Shown: positions 41,613 to 50,502, counted from the first letter of the stretch. The stretch is DNA of 64,000 nt from Betaproteobacteria bacterium (GCA_004293675.1 READ01000014.1:1-64000); one strand, 5' to 3'. Numbers and translations are program-made. Notes: generated by a model not told the origin, from the letters alone.

Positions 41613-42086
41613 ATGACAGCAGCGCCACGAAGCTCGGATTTGCGAAAAGGCCGCGTCTCGCTGAACGGCCAGATTTACCATGTGACGAGCAGAGCGGTCA
41701 GTGGAACATCACCATTTGTGGACTTTGAGCCGTGCCGTGCAACTTGTTCCACCTTCTATCCAACGGCACAGACTAGCAGCGTGACGCTGCTTGCGTGGGC
41801 CCTCATGCCGGATCACGTGCATTGGTTGATTGAGTTGCAAACTGGCGGTGATTTGAGCCGAGCCGTCGCCGCGTTCAAACGTCAGAGCGCGAAGGCAGTG
41901 AATCGCAGTCAAGGTAAACCAGCGGGGAGCGAGCTGTGGCAGCGCGGGTTTTATGACCGCGCAGTACGGCGCGACGAAGATAGCGTTGAAGTCGCTCGAT
42001 ACGTTGTCGCGAACCCGTTGCGTGGGGGACTCGTCACCAAGCTGGGTGACTATGCTTTTTGGGATGCAGTTTGGCTGGATAGTTGA
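41613..42086 (+). CDS. REP-associated tyrosine transposase (RAYT), short form
   Basis: 157 residues. HUH motif HVH in ALMPDHVHWLIELQTGG; catalytic Tyr in VEVARYVVANPLRGGLV; the family start GRVSLNGQIYHVTSRAV and GSELWQRGFYDRAVR are present. RAYTs cut and join single-stranded REP DNA and are thought to spread REPs. Different in sequence from the RAYT at 9913 and matched with a different palindrome. ATG 41613 follows the left REP directly, with no clear Shine-Dalgarno, so expression may be low. Confidence 0.9.
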   Translation: MTAAPRSSDLRKGRVSLNGQIYHVTSRAVSGTSPFVDFEPCRATCSTFYPTAQTSSVTLLAWALMPDHVHWLIELQTGGDLSRAVAAFKRQSAKAVNRSQGKPAGSELWQRGFYDRAVRRDEDSVEVARYVVANPLRGGLVTKLGDYAFWDAVWLDS

Positions 42087-42089
42087 GAG

Positions 42090-42187
42090 ATCGCGGTGGA
42101 ACCGCTCCTACAATTTCGACGATGACCGATCGCGGCAAGCCACCTCCGCAATTTCGCGATCGCTTATCGCGGTGGAACCGCTCCTAC
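42090..42187 (-). repeat. Two REP copies in the RAYT-ubiJ gap
   Basis: ATCGCGGTGGAACCGCTCCT then AC at 42090-42111 and 42166-42187, same orientation, 76 bp apart. The second copy reaches into ubiJ: its TGTAG (minus strand) provides the ubiJ stop codon at 42184-42186. Confidence 0.85.
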
Positions 42188-42759
42188 AATTTTGCGACCC
42201 TGGCCTGTAGGCGCTGCACATCAATTCTTAGCCGTTGAATATCAGCGGCAAATTTCGCCACGTCTTCGCGCTCGGCGACCAGCCTTGCTTCATCGTGCAC
42301 GTAGCGTTTGCTGGCCTCTTGCAAGCTTGATTGCGTGTTTTCACCGAGGGATTTGAGCGCTTTTAGGAAGCGCACCGCTTCGTTGGCAAGAATCGGCCCT
42401 ACGAATTTTTCTAGCTCGGCTTCGGCGGCCAGCGGCATCGATCGAAACGCCTTTGCGATGTCTTGCAAGAGCGCCGCTTGACCAGAAATTTTCGCGGCGC
42501 GTAGGGCTGCGTCTTGGCCCTGTGCGATCAAGGGCAGTGCGCTCAGTGGAAACTCTACTGCGACCGTTGCCGCTGATTGCGAAACATCAGCCTCGCCGTT
42601 CTCAAACCCACCGTCAGCCGTAATTTTGAGCGCCGTTGAGAACGGCGGCATGCGCACTTGAAGCGTTTCGCTGGCATGAGTAGCCAGAAGCTTTCGCGCC
42701 GCGTCATCATGCGATAACAAACGAGACAGTGCGCGGGCGATGAGTGATGAAGGAAGCAT
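42184..42759 (-). CDS. ubiJ: Ubiquinone biosynthesis accessory factor UbiJ (SCP2 domain)
   Basis: 191 residues. SCP2 lipid-binding domain in the first 120 residues (LQVRMPPFSTALKITADGGF, EFPLSALPLIAQGQDAALRAAKISGQAALLQDIAKAF split), and a C-terminal coiled coil (FAADIQRLRIDVQRLQARVAKL). UbiJ is thought to hold ubiquinone intermediates in the soluble Ubi complex with UbiK. It lies on the same strand as ubiE, with a Tim44-like gene in between; ubiB, its usual next gene, is not here. The stop codon lies within a REP copy, so the end of the gene was probably reshaped by REP insertion. Confidence 0.82.
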   Translation of the reverse strand: MLPSSLIARALSRLLSHDDAARKLLATHASETLQVRMPPFSTALKITADGGFENGEADVSQSAATVAVEFPLSALPLIAQGQDAALRAAKISGQAALLQDIAKAFRSMPLAAEAELEKFVGPILANEAVRFLKALKSLGENTQSSLQEASKRYVHDEARLVAEREDVAKFAADIQRLRIDVQRLQARVAKL

Positions 42760-42776
42760 TTCGTTATTGTCGCAAA

Positions 42777-42806
42777 TAAAAAAGCCGGCGCGTGGCCGGC
42801 TTCTTC
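42777..42806 (-). terminator. Terminator after the Tim44-like gene
   Basis: Stem AAGCCGGC / GCCGGCTT around CACGC on the minus strand, followed by TTTTTTATTTG. It lies between the Tim44-like stop and the ubiJ start. Confidence 0.85.
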
Positions 42807-42819
42807 TGTTCGGGAGCGA

Positions 42820-43710
42820 TCAGTCTTGCTGGATGCCAGCCAACAACCAGCCTTTGCTGCCGTCAACGGGTTTGACCAGATTCCACGTCTCGGTGAACGG
42901 TGAGGTCATCATCATCCCGTCCTCGCTCATCTTTCCGGTGAACTGCACGCTCGCCCAGTAGTTGCCGCGATCAGTTTCAATACCCAGAAGGGTTGCGTTG
43001 AGATCCTCAACACGCGTAGCTTCTTTATTGCCGCCGATGACGTCTTTGGCGATTTGGTTGTAGAACTCGTCGGTGGAGAAATCACGAACCGCGTCCAGAT
43101 CACCTTTGTCATTGGCCGCCTGAAGCGCCATAAACTGCTGCTTGGCGTTGTTCTCGAATCCAGCCTTGTCAAAGCCCGCTGGGATTCCAAAGCCGCCAGC
43201 CAAACCGGCAGCCATCACAGGTGCGCCTGCCGCAGCAGCCGTACCCGCCACGCCGGATTCAACCGAGCGAAGCGCGGGTTCAGCGCGCTGAGCGTTGTCA
43301 TTGCCAAAGGGCATCGGCGCGCCGTTGGGTGTGGCTGCGTTTTTCTTCATGAGCATGCGACCCAAGAAGAACATGCCGACGAGGAACAAGATACCTACCA
43401 ACAGGAATCCAATCAAGCCCGCAGTGCCCATTTGTGACATCAAGTAGCCCAAACCCAGCGCCGCGGCAATGCCAGCGACCGGACCGAGCCATTTTGGTGT
43501 GCTTTTGGCGGCCGCACCGGCGGCTGCGCCAGCGGCTGGAGCGGCAGCGGCGGCGGTAGCGGGCGCAGCGGCAGGGCTGGCTTGGCGCTGGGCGCTGGTG
43601 TCGCGCTGTGCGCCCACGGATTTACCGCCGCCTAATTTTTTAGCGTCAACAGCAGCTGAACCCAGCGCGAGTGCAGCTGACACAACGATGAGAGAGAGTG
43701 TTTTCAACAT
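42820..43710 (-). CDS. Tim44-like domain membrane protein
   Basis: 296 residues. Signal peptide (LSLIVVSAALALGSAAVDA), an Ala/Pro-rich linker, one or two hydrophobic segments (PVAGIAAALGLGYLMSQMGTAG; FLLVGILFLVGMFFLGRML) and a C-terminal Tim44/MBA1-like domain (FENNAKQQFMALQAANDKGDL, RDFSTDEFYNQIAKDVIG, ASVQFTGKM, FTETWNLVKPVDGSKGWLLAGIQQ). In bacteria this domain is found next to ubi genes and in envelope proteins of unsettled function. ATG 43710 with AAGGT upstream. Confidence 0.85.
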   Translation of the reverse strand: MLKTLSLIVVSAALALGSAAVDAKKLGGGKSVGAQRDTSAQRQASPAAAPATAAAAAPAAGAAAGAAAKSTPKWLGPVAGIAAALGLGYLMSQMGTAGLIGFLLVGILFLVGMFFLGRMLMKKNAATPNGAPMPFGNDNAQRAEPALRSVESGVAGTAAAAGAPVMAAGLAGGFGIPAGFDKAGFENNAKQQFMALQAANDKGDLDAVRDFSTDEFYNQIAKDVIGGNKEATRVEDLNATLLGIETDRGNYWASVQFTGKMSEDGMMMTSPFTETWNLVKPVDGSKGWLLAGIQQD

Positions 43711-43928
43711 TTTAAAAAGACCTTTGTGCAAGAAATGCGAGATGTAACTGATAACCGAATATGCGTTGATCGTAGCGGATTTCTATCGGGACTTTCCCGC
43801 CCCTACGAATATGGGGGTTTTTGTCCGCTCATTCAACCGTACCAACAGACAGGAAGAAGTCTACGCACGAAGTTGTAGCACTGCGAGCGGCGCTTGAAAC
43901 GGTGCGGCCAGCCGTATTGTCAAAGGCG

Positions 43929-44672
43929 TTAGCTGTGCAAACGGTAACCGCGGTGAACGGCCACTATCCCGCCCGTCAAATTGAAATACTCGGCGCGGGC
44001 AAAACCGACGGATTCAAACATCGCTTTGAGCTCATCCTGGGATGGATGCATACGAATACTTTCGGCCAGATATTGGTAGCTCGATGCGTCGCCAGCTATT
44101 TTCGCCCCGAGCTTTGGTAGCACGTTAAAGGAATACCAGTCGTACGGGCCTTTGAGAAGTGCGTTGGGTTTCGAAAATTCAAGCACCAAGGCGCGACCCC
44201 CGACTTTGAGCACCCGATACATTTCCGCCAGCGCCAACTCCTTTCGGGTAACGTTTCGCAAACCAAAGGCAATGGTCACCGCATCAAATGATCGGTCGGG
44301 AAACGGCAGCGCTTCGGCGTTGCACTGCGCGCTGGGTGCCAGCACGCCGCGATCGATCAGCGCGTTTCGGCCTTCGGTGAGCATCGCGGCATTGATGTCC
44401 GTGTGAACGACTGTGCCAGACTCGCCCACGAGCGGTTTCATCAAACGAATCAGGTCGCCGGTGCCGCTGGCCAAATCGAGCACCTTCTCTCCCTTACGAA
44501 GTTGCAGCTGATCCACCGCGAAACGCTTCCAAACGCGGTGCAGACCGCCCGACATGGCATCGTTCATCACGTCGTACTTCGACGCGACGGAATCGAACAC
44601 GCCACGAACCTTGGATTGCTTTTCCGATTCGTTAACGGTTTGGTAGCCGAAATGTGTTGTTTTGTCAGCCAC
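43929..44672 (-). CDS. ubiE: Ubiquinone/menaquinone C-methyltransferase UbiE
   Basis: 247 residues. [20 protein letters not shown] at the N-terminus, [24 protein letters not shown] motif [15 protein letters not shown], and the UbiE signature [20 protein letters not shown] with LVLEFSKP. It methylates the quinone ring in ubiquinone synthesis. GTG 44672 lies inside the end of the DUF971 gene (8-bp overlap), so translation is coupled. The longer upstream frame belongs to DUF971 and is not used. Confidence 0.95.
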   Translation of the reverse strand: MADKTTHFGYQTVNESEKQSKVRGVFDSVASKYDVMNDAMSGGLHRVWKRFAVDQLQLRKGEKVLDLASGTGDLIRLMKPLVGESGTVVHTDINAAMLTEGRNALIDRGVLAPSAQCNAEALPFPDRSFDAVTIAFGLRNVTRKELALAEMYRVLKVGGRALVLEFSKPNALLKGPYDWYSFNVLPKLGAKIAGDASSYQYLAESIRMHPSQDELKAMFESVGFARAEYFNLTGGIVAVHRGYRLHS

Positions 44673-45033
44673 GGCTGGCACCCGCTTTGTCCATGCGCGC
44701 CAAGTAATCAGCCCAAGCGGCGTCTTTGTCTTTGCAGAGCTTATGCAAGTAGTCCCACGAAAAAATGCCCGAGTTGTGACTGTCGCTAAACGTCGGGCGG
44801 ACGGCGTACATGCCCACGGGTTCGAGCTCAGTGATGTCGATGTCTTTCTTGCCCACTTGCAACACCTCTTGCCCTGGGCCATGACCGCGCACTTCGGCCG
44901 ACGGGGAATACACGCGAAGCATCTCGAATGAAAGCTCGTGAACGTCGCCGCCGTAACCCAGCACCAGCACGCGGCGCTTGCGATCGAGCGTGAGTTCGGT
45001 GGGGATCGGAGTGTCGGGTTCTAGGCCGGGCAT
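44665..45033 (-). CDS. DUF971 domain protein (gamma-butyrobetaine hydroxylase-like N-terminal domain)
   Basis: 122 residues. Contains [42 protein letters not shown] (DUF971, in short segments) and [21 protein letters not shown]. In eukaryotes this domain precedes gamma-butyrobetaine hydroxylase; the bacterial stand-alone form commonly sits directly before ubiE in betaproteobacteria. It may bind iron-sulfur or zinc, but the key Cys residues are not obvious here. ATG 45033; the upstream extension is unconserved. Confidence 0.88.
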   Translation of the reverse strand: MPGLEPDTPIPTELTLDRKRRVLVLGYGGDVHELSFEMLRVYSPSAEVRGHGPGQEVLQVGKKDIDITELEPVGMYAVRPTFSDSHNSGIFSWDYLHKLCKDKDAAWADYLARMDKAGASRG

Positions 45034-45094
45034 GTGGAAATTTCTTTGGCTAGGTGGTGAAATGCGGATTGATTCGGATTTAGGCGATGCTCTG

Positions 45095-45113
45095 GACGCC
45101 TTATAAAATGGCG
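45095..45113 (-). repeat. Island 7: single ATAAGGCG core (GGACGCCTTATAAAATGGCG)
   Basis: Minus-strand reading CGCCATTTTATAAGGCGTCC, a GCC-TTATAAAAT-GGC hairpin. A partial copy (CTATAAGGCC) follows at 45144. The segment is upstream of DUF971-ubiE and so in the promoter region. The surrounding sequence is less AT-rich than at the other islands. Confidence 0.45.
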
Positions 45114-45224
45114 CTTTCAGGGCATGCATCGCTGTGAAGTCCAGTCTATAAGGCCTCCACGGCAAGCGTTTTTACGCTCAGTGGGCGACCATCCGCCGTT
45201 GGAAGCGCGGGCGCAACGCCGACA

Positions 45225-46127
45225 TTATTGCGGACTTGCCGTGGCTTCACTCGAAGTGAGCTTTGACGGCCAAGTCGCCAGAAGCACTGCCGCAATGGCA
45301 AACGCGAAAGCCAAGAGGTGAGTCTTAGTGAACGGCTCATTGAGAAACAGCACCCCAACCAGCGCCGCAGTGATCGGCAAAAACACCGTAAAGATGCCTG
45401 CCCGCGCGGCGGGAACGTGTTTCAGCCCAGTCATCCACAGCCACACCGTCCACATGCTCGCGGCCAACGCATAGAGCACTAAGCCGCCCCAGATCGGTGT
45501 CGACACAATCGAAAAATCAAATGACAGCGCCTGCCAGATGCCAAACGGTGTGACCAACACGAGTCCCCACAAATTAATGAGCGCACTGATCCGCCGCGGT
45601 GAGACGTTGCCCGTTAACGTTTTGCCGATGACCACGTAAATCGCCTCGCAAAACACTGCGCCCAACAGCAGTAGCGTTCCAATCAGCGACACCGCGCCGC
45701 CCGCGTTCGTGCCTGTGCTCTTCGTCAATGCTAAGGTCGCCACACCGGCCACCGCCAACGCGATCGCGCACAGGGTTCGTGCGGACAACGGCTCCTTCAA
45801 AAACACACGCGACAGCAGCGCCACAACTGCGGGAATCGCAGCCATCACAACGCCCGCCGTCACAGCGCCCGCGTAGCGCATGCCAAAGAGCATACAAATT
45901 GAAAACAAGAAATTTCCAAAAAACGACTCAAGAAAAAGGAGTTTCTTGGTTCGCAAATCAAGCGGCGGTCCATCGCTGCGTAACCAATGGGCCATGGCGA
46001 CCGCTGCGATACCGAAACGAAGCCACGCCAGCAAAAATACTGGAAACACGGCAACCAATACTTTCGAAAACCCGACGTACGCGCCAACGATGGCCATGCC
46101 CGCGGCCAAACAAAGATATGCGATCAC
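45225..46127 (-). CDS. EamA family (DMT) transporter
   Basis: 300 residues with ten expected membrane helices in two five-helix EamA repeats: first around WLRFGIAAVAMAHWL and YAGAVTAGVVMAAIPAVVALLSRVFLKEPLS, second around GAVFCEAIYVVIGKTL and ARAGIFTVFLPITAALVGVLFLNEP. Exporter of metabolites or amino acids; substrate not deducible. GTG 46127 opens into the first helix; no strong Shine-Dalgarno. 27 nt after pilU on the same strand. Confidence 0.85.
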   Translation of the reverse strand: MIAYLCLAAGMAIVGAYVGFSKVLVAVFPVFLLAWLRFGIAAVAMAHWLRSDGPPLDLRTKKLLFLESFFGNFLFSICMLFGMRYAGAVTAGVVMAAIPAVVALLSRVFLKEPLSARTLCAIALAVAGVATLALTKSTGTNAGGAVSLIGTLLLLGAVFCEAIYVVIGKTLTGNVSPRRISALINLWGLVLVTPFGIWQALSFDFSIVSTPIWGGLVLYALAASMWTVWLWMTGLKHVPAARAGIFTVFLPITAALVGVLFLNEPFTKTHLLAFAFAIAAVLLATWPSKLTSSEATASPQ

Positions 46128-46154
46128 TGTCGCCCCGAAGACGTGGCGAGACGC

Positions 46155-47294
46155 TTACTTGACCATGTCCAAATGCTCAAGCCCATGCAGCAGATTTTTG
46201 CCCTGTGATTCATGGCCTTCGAGTTTGATCCGCAGCCGCAAATCGTTCACGCTGTCGGCATTTCGAAGCGCGTCTTCGTAGCTGATGTGACCGCCCTCAT
46301 GCAGATCAAAGAGCGACTGATCGAAGGTTTGCATACCAAGCTCGCGAGACTTTTTCATGATCTCTTTGATCTCAGACACTTCACCTTTGAAAATCAAATC
46401 GGAAATCAACGGCGAATTGAGCAAAATTTCCACGGCGGGTACACGACCCCGGCCATCGCGCTTGGCAATCAAGCGCTGTGAGACGAACGAGCGCAGGTTG
46501 AGCGACAGGTCCATCAGCAGCTGCTGCCGACGCTCTTCGGGGAAAAAGTTGATGATGCGATCGAGCGCTTGGTTGGTGTTGTTGGCGTGTAGCGTCGCAA
46601 TACACAGATGGCCGGTTTCGGCAAAAGCGATGGCGTGATCCATTGATTCGCGGTCGCGAATCTCACCGATGGTGATCACGTCTGGCGCCTGACGCAACGT
46701 GTTCTTCAGCGCAATGCCCCAGCTCTCAGTATCGGTACCAATTTCACGCTGGGTAATGATGCAGTTGCGATGCTCATGCACGAATTCGATGGGGTCTTCG
46801 ATGGTGACGATGTGGCCCCGCGAATTGCGATTGCGGTGATCGAGCATCGCCGCCATCGATGTGGTTTTGCCACTACCGGTGGCACCCACGAAAATAACCA
46901 ATCCGCGCTTGGTCATGACTACGTCGCGCAAAATTGCGGGCAGCATCAGCTCTTCAAACCGAGGAATCGTGGTGTTGATGGTTCGAATCACCATGCCCAC
47001 GTTGGCTTGTTGCATGAATGCGCTCACGCGAAAGCGGCCGTGCCCTGGCGGGTTGATGGCGAAGTTGCATTCGTTGGTACGCTCGAATTCTGCGGCTTGT
47101 TTGTCGTTCATGATCGAACGCGCCAGTGTCAACGTGTGCAGCCCAGACAAGGCCTGCTTGGCAACCGGCGTGATCTGTCCGTCGACCTTGAGCGCCGGAG
47201 GAAACGCCGCAGTGATGAATAGGTCGGACGCTTTGCGCTCAACCATCATGCCCAGCAGCGAATTCATAAACGTAGTGGCTTGTTCGCGTTCCAT
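46155..47294 (-). CDS. pilU: Type IV pilus retraction ATPase-like protein PilU
   Basis: 379 residues. Walker A GATGSGKT, Asp box ITIGEIRDRESMDHAIAFAETGHL, and the PilU-type N-terminus FMNSLLGMMVERKASDLFI. The C-terminus has SVNDLRLRIKLEG. It assists PilT in pilus retraction and twitching. AAGGACA lies before ATG 47294. 47 nt downstream of pilT. No other pil gene is nearby. Confidence 0.93.
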   Translation of the reverse strand: MEREQATTFMNSLLGMMVERKASDLFITAAFPPALKVDGQITPVAKQALSGLHTLTLARSIMNDKQAAEFERTNECNFAINPPGHGRFRVSAFMQQANVGMVIRTINTTIPRFEELMLPAILRDVVMTKRGLVIFVGATGSGKTTSMAAMLDHRNRNSRGHIVTIEDPIEFVHEHRNCIITQREIGTDTESWGIALKNTLRQAPDVITIGEIRDRESMDHAIAFAETGHLCIATLHANNTNQALDRIINFFPEERRQQLLMDLSLNLRSFVSQRLIAKRDGRGRVPAVEILLNSPLISDLIFKGEVSEIKEIMKKSRELGMQTFDQSLFDLHEGGHISYEDALRNADSVNDLRLRIKLEGHESQGKNLLHGLEHLDMVK

Positions 47295-47341
47295 ACTCTG
47301 TCCTTTCGATCGCGGTTCTGATCCGCTTTCTTTTTTGCCGA

Positions 47342-48382
47342 TTAAGCAAACATCTCGGGCTGTCGCGCCGCCAGGCGCGCTTCTTGTGTACTGATCAAAT
47401 TGCGGCGCACCAGCTCTTGCAAACACTGATCGAGGGTTTGCATGCCCTGACCCAAGCTTGTTTGAATCACCGAATACATCTGTGCGATCTTGTTCTCGCG
47501 GATCAGGTTTCGAATGGCCGGTGTGCCGATCATGATTTCGTGCGCCGCAATTCGTCCGCTGCCATCTTTTCGCTTCAGCAATGATTGCGAAATCACCGCG
47601 ACCAACGATTCAGACAACATCGATCGAGTCATGTCTTTTTCTTCGGCCGGAAACACGTCGACGATGCGGTCGATCGTTTTGGCGGCCGACGAGGTGTGTA
47701 GCGTACCAAACACCAAGTGGCCGGTTTCGGCGGCGGTTAGCGCCAAACGAATCGTTTCCAGGTCACGCATCTCGCCGATGAGGATGACGTCGGGGTCTTC
47801 GCGCAGTGCCGACCGGAGCGCGTTGGAAAACGACAAGGTTTGCTCGCCCAGTTCGCGCTGGTTGATGAGGGACTTTTTGCTCTCATGCACAAACTCAATC
47901 GGATCTTCAACCGTGAGTACGTGACCGAGCAAATTTTCGTTGACGTGATTGACCATGGCTGCCAAGGTCGTGGATTTACCCGAACCTGTGGGGCCCGTGA
48001 CCAATACCAAGCCGCGCGGCTTCAGCGACAGCTCGGCAAAAATCTTGGGCGTGGCGAGATCTTCGAGCGAGAGCACGCGCGATGGAATGGTTCGAAACAC
48101 CGCTGCGGCACCGCGATCTTGGTTGAACGCGTTGACGCGAAATCGAGCCAGATTGGGAATTTCAAACGAAAAGTCGACTTCAAGGTTTTCTTCAAATACC
48201 TTGCGCTGAGCGTCCGACATGATGTCGTAGACCAAGCCATGCACGTCTTTGTGCTCCATCGACGGCAAGTTGATGCGCCGCACGTCACCGTGCACGCGAA
48301 GCATCGGCGGCATGCCCGACGACAAGTGCAAGTCCGACGCTTGGTTTTTGACCGAAAACGCTAAAAGTTCTGCAATATCCAT
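47342..48382 (-). CDS. pilT: Type IV pilus retraction ATPase PilT
   Basis: 346 residues. Starts MDIAELLAFSVKNQASDLHL; Walker A GPTGSGKST; Asp box LTVEDPIEFVHESKKSLINQ; VILIGEMRDLETIRLALTAAETGHL; the PilT C-terminal AIRNLIRENKIAQMYSVIQT. Powers pilus retraction. Divergent from yggS, the order seen in many beta- and gammaproteobacteria. Confidence 0.96.
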   Translation of the reverse strand: MDIAELLAFSVKNQASDLHLSSGMPPMLRVHGDVRRINLPSMEHKDVHGLVYDIMSDAQRKVFEENLEVDFSFEIPNLARFRVNAFNQDRGAAAVFRTIPSRVLSLEDLATPKIFAELSLKPRGLVLVTGPTGSGKSTTLAAMVNHVNENLLGHVLTVEDPIEFVHESKKSLINQRELGEQTLSFSNALRSALREDPDVILIGEMRDLETIRLALTAAETGHLVFGTLHTSSAAKTIDRIVDVFPAEEKDMTRSMLSESLVAVISQSLLKRKDGSGRIAAHEIMIGTPAIRNLIRENKIAQMYSVIQTSLGQGMQTLDQCLQELVRRNLISTQEARLAARQPEMFA

Positions 48383-48486
48383 CTCTATAATCCCCTTCCC
48401 AAGGAAGCGCTTACTCGCCGTTGCAGCCAAAATTGCTGCGGGCGAACGCACCCAAACCGGCCAATGATTTTTATGACGACTGCATT

Positions 48487-49188
48487 ATGACCGCAAGCTC
48501 GGAACCTTCGCAAGCGCGGCAGCGGGTTCTAGACCGAATTGCGCTTGCTTGTGGCGCTGCCGGTCGGGACGCAGCCAGCGCTTCGTTGCTCGCGGTGAGT
48601 AAATTGCAAACTAGCGACAAAATTCGCGCGCTGTACGCCGCTGGTCACCGCGCGTTTGGTGAAAACTACGTGCAAGAGGCCGTGCAGAAGGTCGATGAGC
48701 TGGGCGATTTGCAGGACATTGAATGGCATTTGATCGGGCCACTGCAATCGAACAAAACCCGTGACATCGCCAGCCGTATGGCTTGGGTGCATTCGATTGA
48801 TCGATTAAAAATTGCCGAGCGGCTGTCGCGGCAGCGCGGCGATGCCCTGCCAGCGCTGAATGTTTGCGTACAGGTCAACATTAGCGGTGAATCGAGCAAG
48901 AGCGGCGTGCTGCCACCCGATGCGCTGGAATTGTGCGAAGCGGTGGCGGCGTTGCCCAACATTCGACTCCGCGGCTTGATGGGCATGCCCGAGCCAGGCA
49001 TCAGCGAGTTCGCGACGGGGCAGCAATTTATGGCGCTTCGAGACTTGTTCTCGACACTGCAAGCCCGTCATCCTTCAGTCGATACTTTGTCGATGGGCAT
49101 GTCGGACGATTTGGACATCGCCATCGCCTGTGGTTCGACGATGGTACGAGTAGGCACGGCGCTCTTTGGCGCGCGACCGTCACGGTAA
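48487..49188 (+). CDS. yggS: YggS family pyridoxal-phosphate homeostasis protein
   Basis: 233 residues, alanine-racemase-like barrel. LLAVSKLQTSDKIRALYAAGHRAFGENYVQEA carries the PLP Lys (AVSK), followed by EWHLIGPLQSNKTRDI, VQVNISGESSKSGV, LMGMPEP and SMGMSDDLDIAIACGSTMVRVGTALFG. It controls free PLP levels and amino-acid pools and has no known enzymatic turnover. 11 nt before proC, the usual partner. Confidence 0.93.
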   Translation: MTASSEPSQARQRVLDRIALACGAAGRDAASASLLAVSKLQTSDKIRALYAAGHRAFGENYVQEAVQKVDELGDLQDIEWHLIGPLQSNKTRDIASRMAWVHSIDRLKIAERLSRQRGDALPALNVCVQVNISGESSKSGVLPPDALELCEAVAALPNIRLRGLMGMPEPGISEFATGQQFMALRDLFSTLQARHPSVDTLSMGMSDDLDIAIACGSTMVRVGTALFGARPSR

Positions 49189-49199
49189 AAGGTTTTGTC

Positions 49200-50024
49200 A
49201 TGAAAAAAGTGTGTTTCTTGGGTGGCGGCAACATGGCAAGCGCGATGCTGGCCGGGTTACGGCGCGCTCACCCGCAAGTGACCTGTCATGTGATTGAACC
49301 GTTTGCCGAGGCCCGCGCGCGATTGGCTGAGAGCGGCGCGGTGCTGCACGAGTGTGCTCATCGTGACGCGGTGGCTGGGGCGGACGCCGTGGTGTTGGCC
49401 GTGAAACCGCAGGTGCTTCGCGACGCATGCGCAGAGCTCAGCGTCCACTTGCAGTGCGAGCTCATTGTGAGCATCGCTGCGGGCACCACCCTTGCCACTA
49501 TTTCGAGCTGGCTTCAACCCGCGGATTCATCCGCCGTTTACACGCGTATCGTTCGCACTATGCCCAACACCCCGGCGCTCATTGGCCAAGGTATCACGGG
49601 CGTTTATGCGCCCAGTGCGCTCGCAACGGCTGACCTTGAAACCGCGATGACACTCATGCGCTCGTGCGGCGAGGTGTTGCAAGTGTTGGATGAGTCGATG
49701 ATTGATGCGGTCACCGCGGTCTCGGGCAGTGGTCCGGCCTACGTATTTCATTGGATTGAATCGATGATTGCCGCGGCAGAGGGCGTGGGCTTCAATGCCA
49801 TCGATGCGCGACGGTTGGTGCTTTCCACGCTCAAAGGTGCCACTGCGCTGGCCGAAAATTCAACGGAGTCGCCGAGCCTTTTGCGTGAGCGCGTCACGTC
49901 AAAAGGTGGCACGACCGCAGCGGCACTGGCGGTGATTAACGAGCGCCGCGTACAGCAGGCGTTGATTGATGCGGTGGCCGCCGCGCGCGATCGCGGTCGC
50001 GAGCTGGGGCGTGGTGGCGGCTAA
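49200..50024 (+). CDS. proC: Pyrroline-5-carboxylate reductase
   Basis: 274 residues. NADPH site CFLGGGNMASAMLAGL, middle segment VVLAVKPQVLRDAC, IVRTMPNTPALIGQGITGVYA and the ProC signature DAVTAVSGSGPAYVFHWIES, then LRERVTSKGGTTAAAL. Last step of proline synthesis. Its end overlaps the stop of the convergent membrane protein gene by four bases. Confidence 0.96.
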   Translation: MKKVCFLGGGNMASAMLAGLRRAHPQVTCHVIEPFAEARARLAESGAVLHECAHRDAVAGADAVVLAVKPQVLRDACAELSVHLQCELIVSIAAGTTLATISSWLQPADSSAVYTRIVRTMPNTPALIGQGITGVYAPSALATADLETAMTLMRSCGEVLQVLDESMIDAVTAVSGSGPAYVFHWIESMIAAAEGVGFNAIDARRLVLSTLKGATALAENSTESPSLLRERVTSKGGTTAAALAVINERRVQQALIDAVAAARDRGRELGRGGG

Positions 50025-50392
50025 TCGCCTCCACGTCGGTGCTGCGGCTGATCTACTCCGCCGGTCGAGAGCTCTAAGCTGCGTGCCGCGAAGTAGGCCG
50101 CCAAATTTCCCACACCGAGCGTCAAGACCATGAGCGCCAGCGATGGTAATCCGAGCGCGGAAAGCTCCATTTTGGCGGCCACTGCGAGCCCTAGGCCAAA
50201 GACCAGCAGCACGGTGCCCCAGCGCAGCGTACTCATTCGACGCAGACGCTCCTCGCCGCGAAACAGCGCCTCGACGGTGTCGGGCGCTCCAGCCTTAAAA
50301 AAGAGATAGCGCATTCGAGCGTCCACGAGTAGCTTGATGGTGTACACCACGGCCAAAAAAAGGCCGATTGGCACGACGATGCTTTTGTCCAC
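50021..50392 (-). CDS. Small membrane protein, unknown family
   Basis: 123 residues. Three probable membrane helices: IVVPIGLFLAVVYTIKLLV, WGTVLLVFGLGLAVAAKM and ALMVLTLGVGNLAAYFAA. Between the first two is a basic stretch (FRGEERLRRMSTLR). I do not recognise a family with certainty; small membrane proteins of this layout often accompany ECF sigma genes, and the divergent neighbour is one. ATG 50392 has AAAGAGG upstream. Confidence 0.7.
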   Translation of the reverse strand: MDKSIVVPIGLFLAVVYTIKLLVDARMRYLFFKAGAPDTVEALFRGEERLRRMSTLRWGTVLLVFGLGLAVAAKMELSALGLPSLALMVLTLGVGNLAAYFAARSLELSTGGVDQPQHRRGGD

Positions 50393-50502
50393 GCTAAGTC
50401 CTCTTTTTATTGCGATTACGGGTATAGATACGTTTTATGCGTTCGCGGTTGCAACCGTCGCTGCCCCGACCGTATCCATCGCAAGTATGAACGAACACCA
50501 CG

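Larger units (their letters stand above)
41583..42187 (+). mobile_element. REPtron: RAYT gene bracketed by inverted REP sequences
   Basis: REP copy on the left (41583-41604, GTAGGAGCGGTTCCACCGCG then AT), and inverted copies on the right at 42090-42111 and 42166-42187, all identical over 21-22 bases. Each has the hairpin GCGGT-TCC-ACCGC. A further copy lies far away at 57743-57763. A RAYT gene inside inverted REPs is the known REPtron layout. Confidence 0.85.

Noticed and set aside
43821-44120. 99-residue + strand ORF opposite the end of ubiE
   Set aside because: Half lies antisense to ubiE; no ribosome site or homology signal.
45728-46162. 144-residue + strand ORF opposite the EamA gene
   Set aside because: Antisense to membrane-helix coding sequence and lacks any motif.
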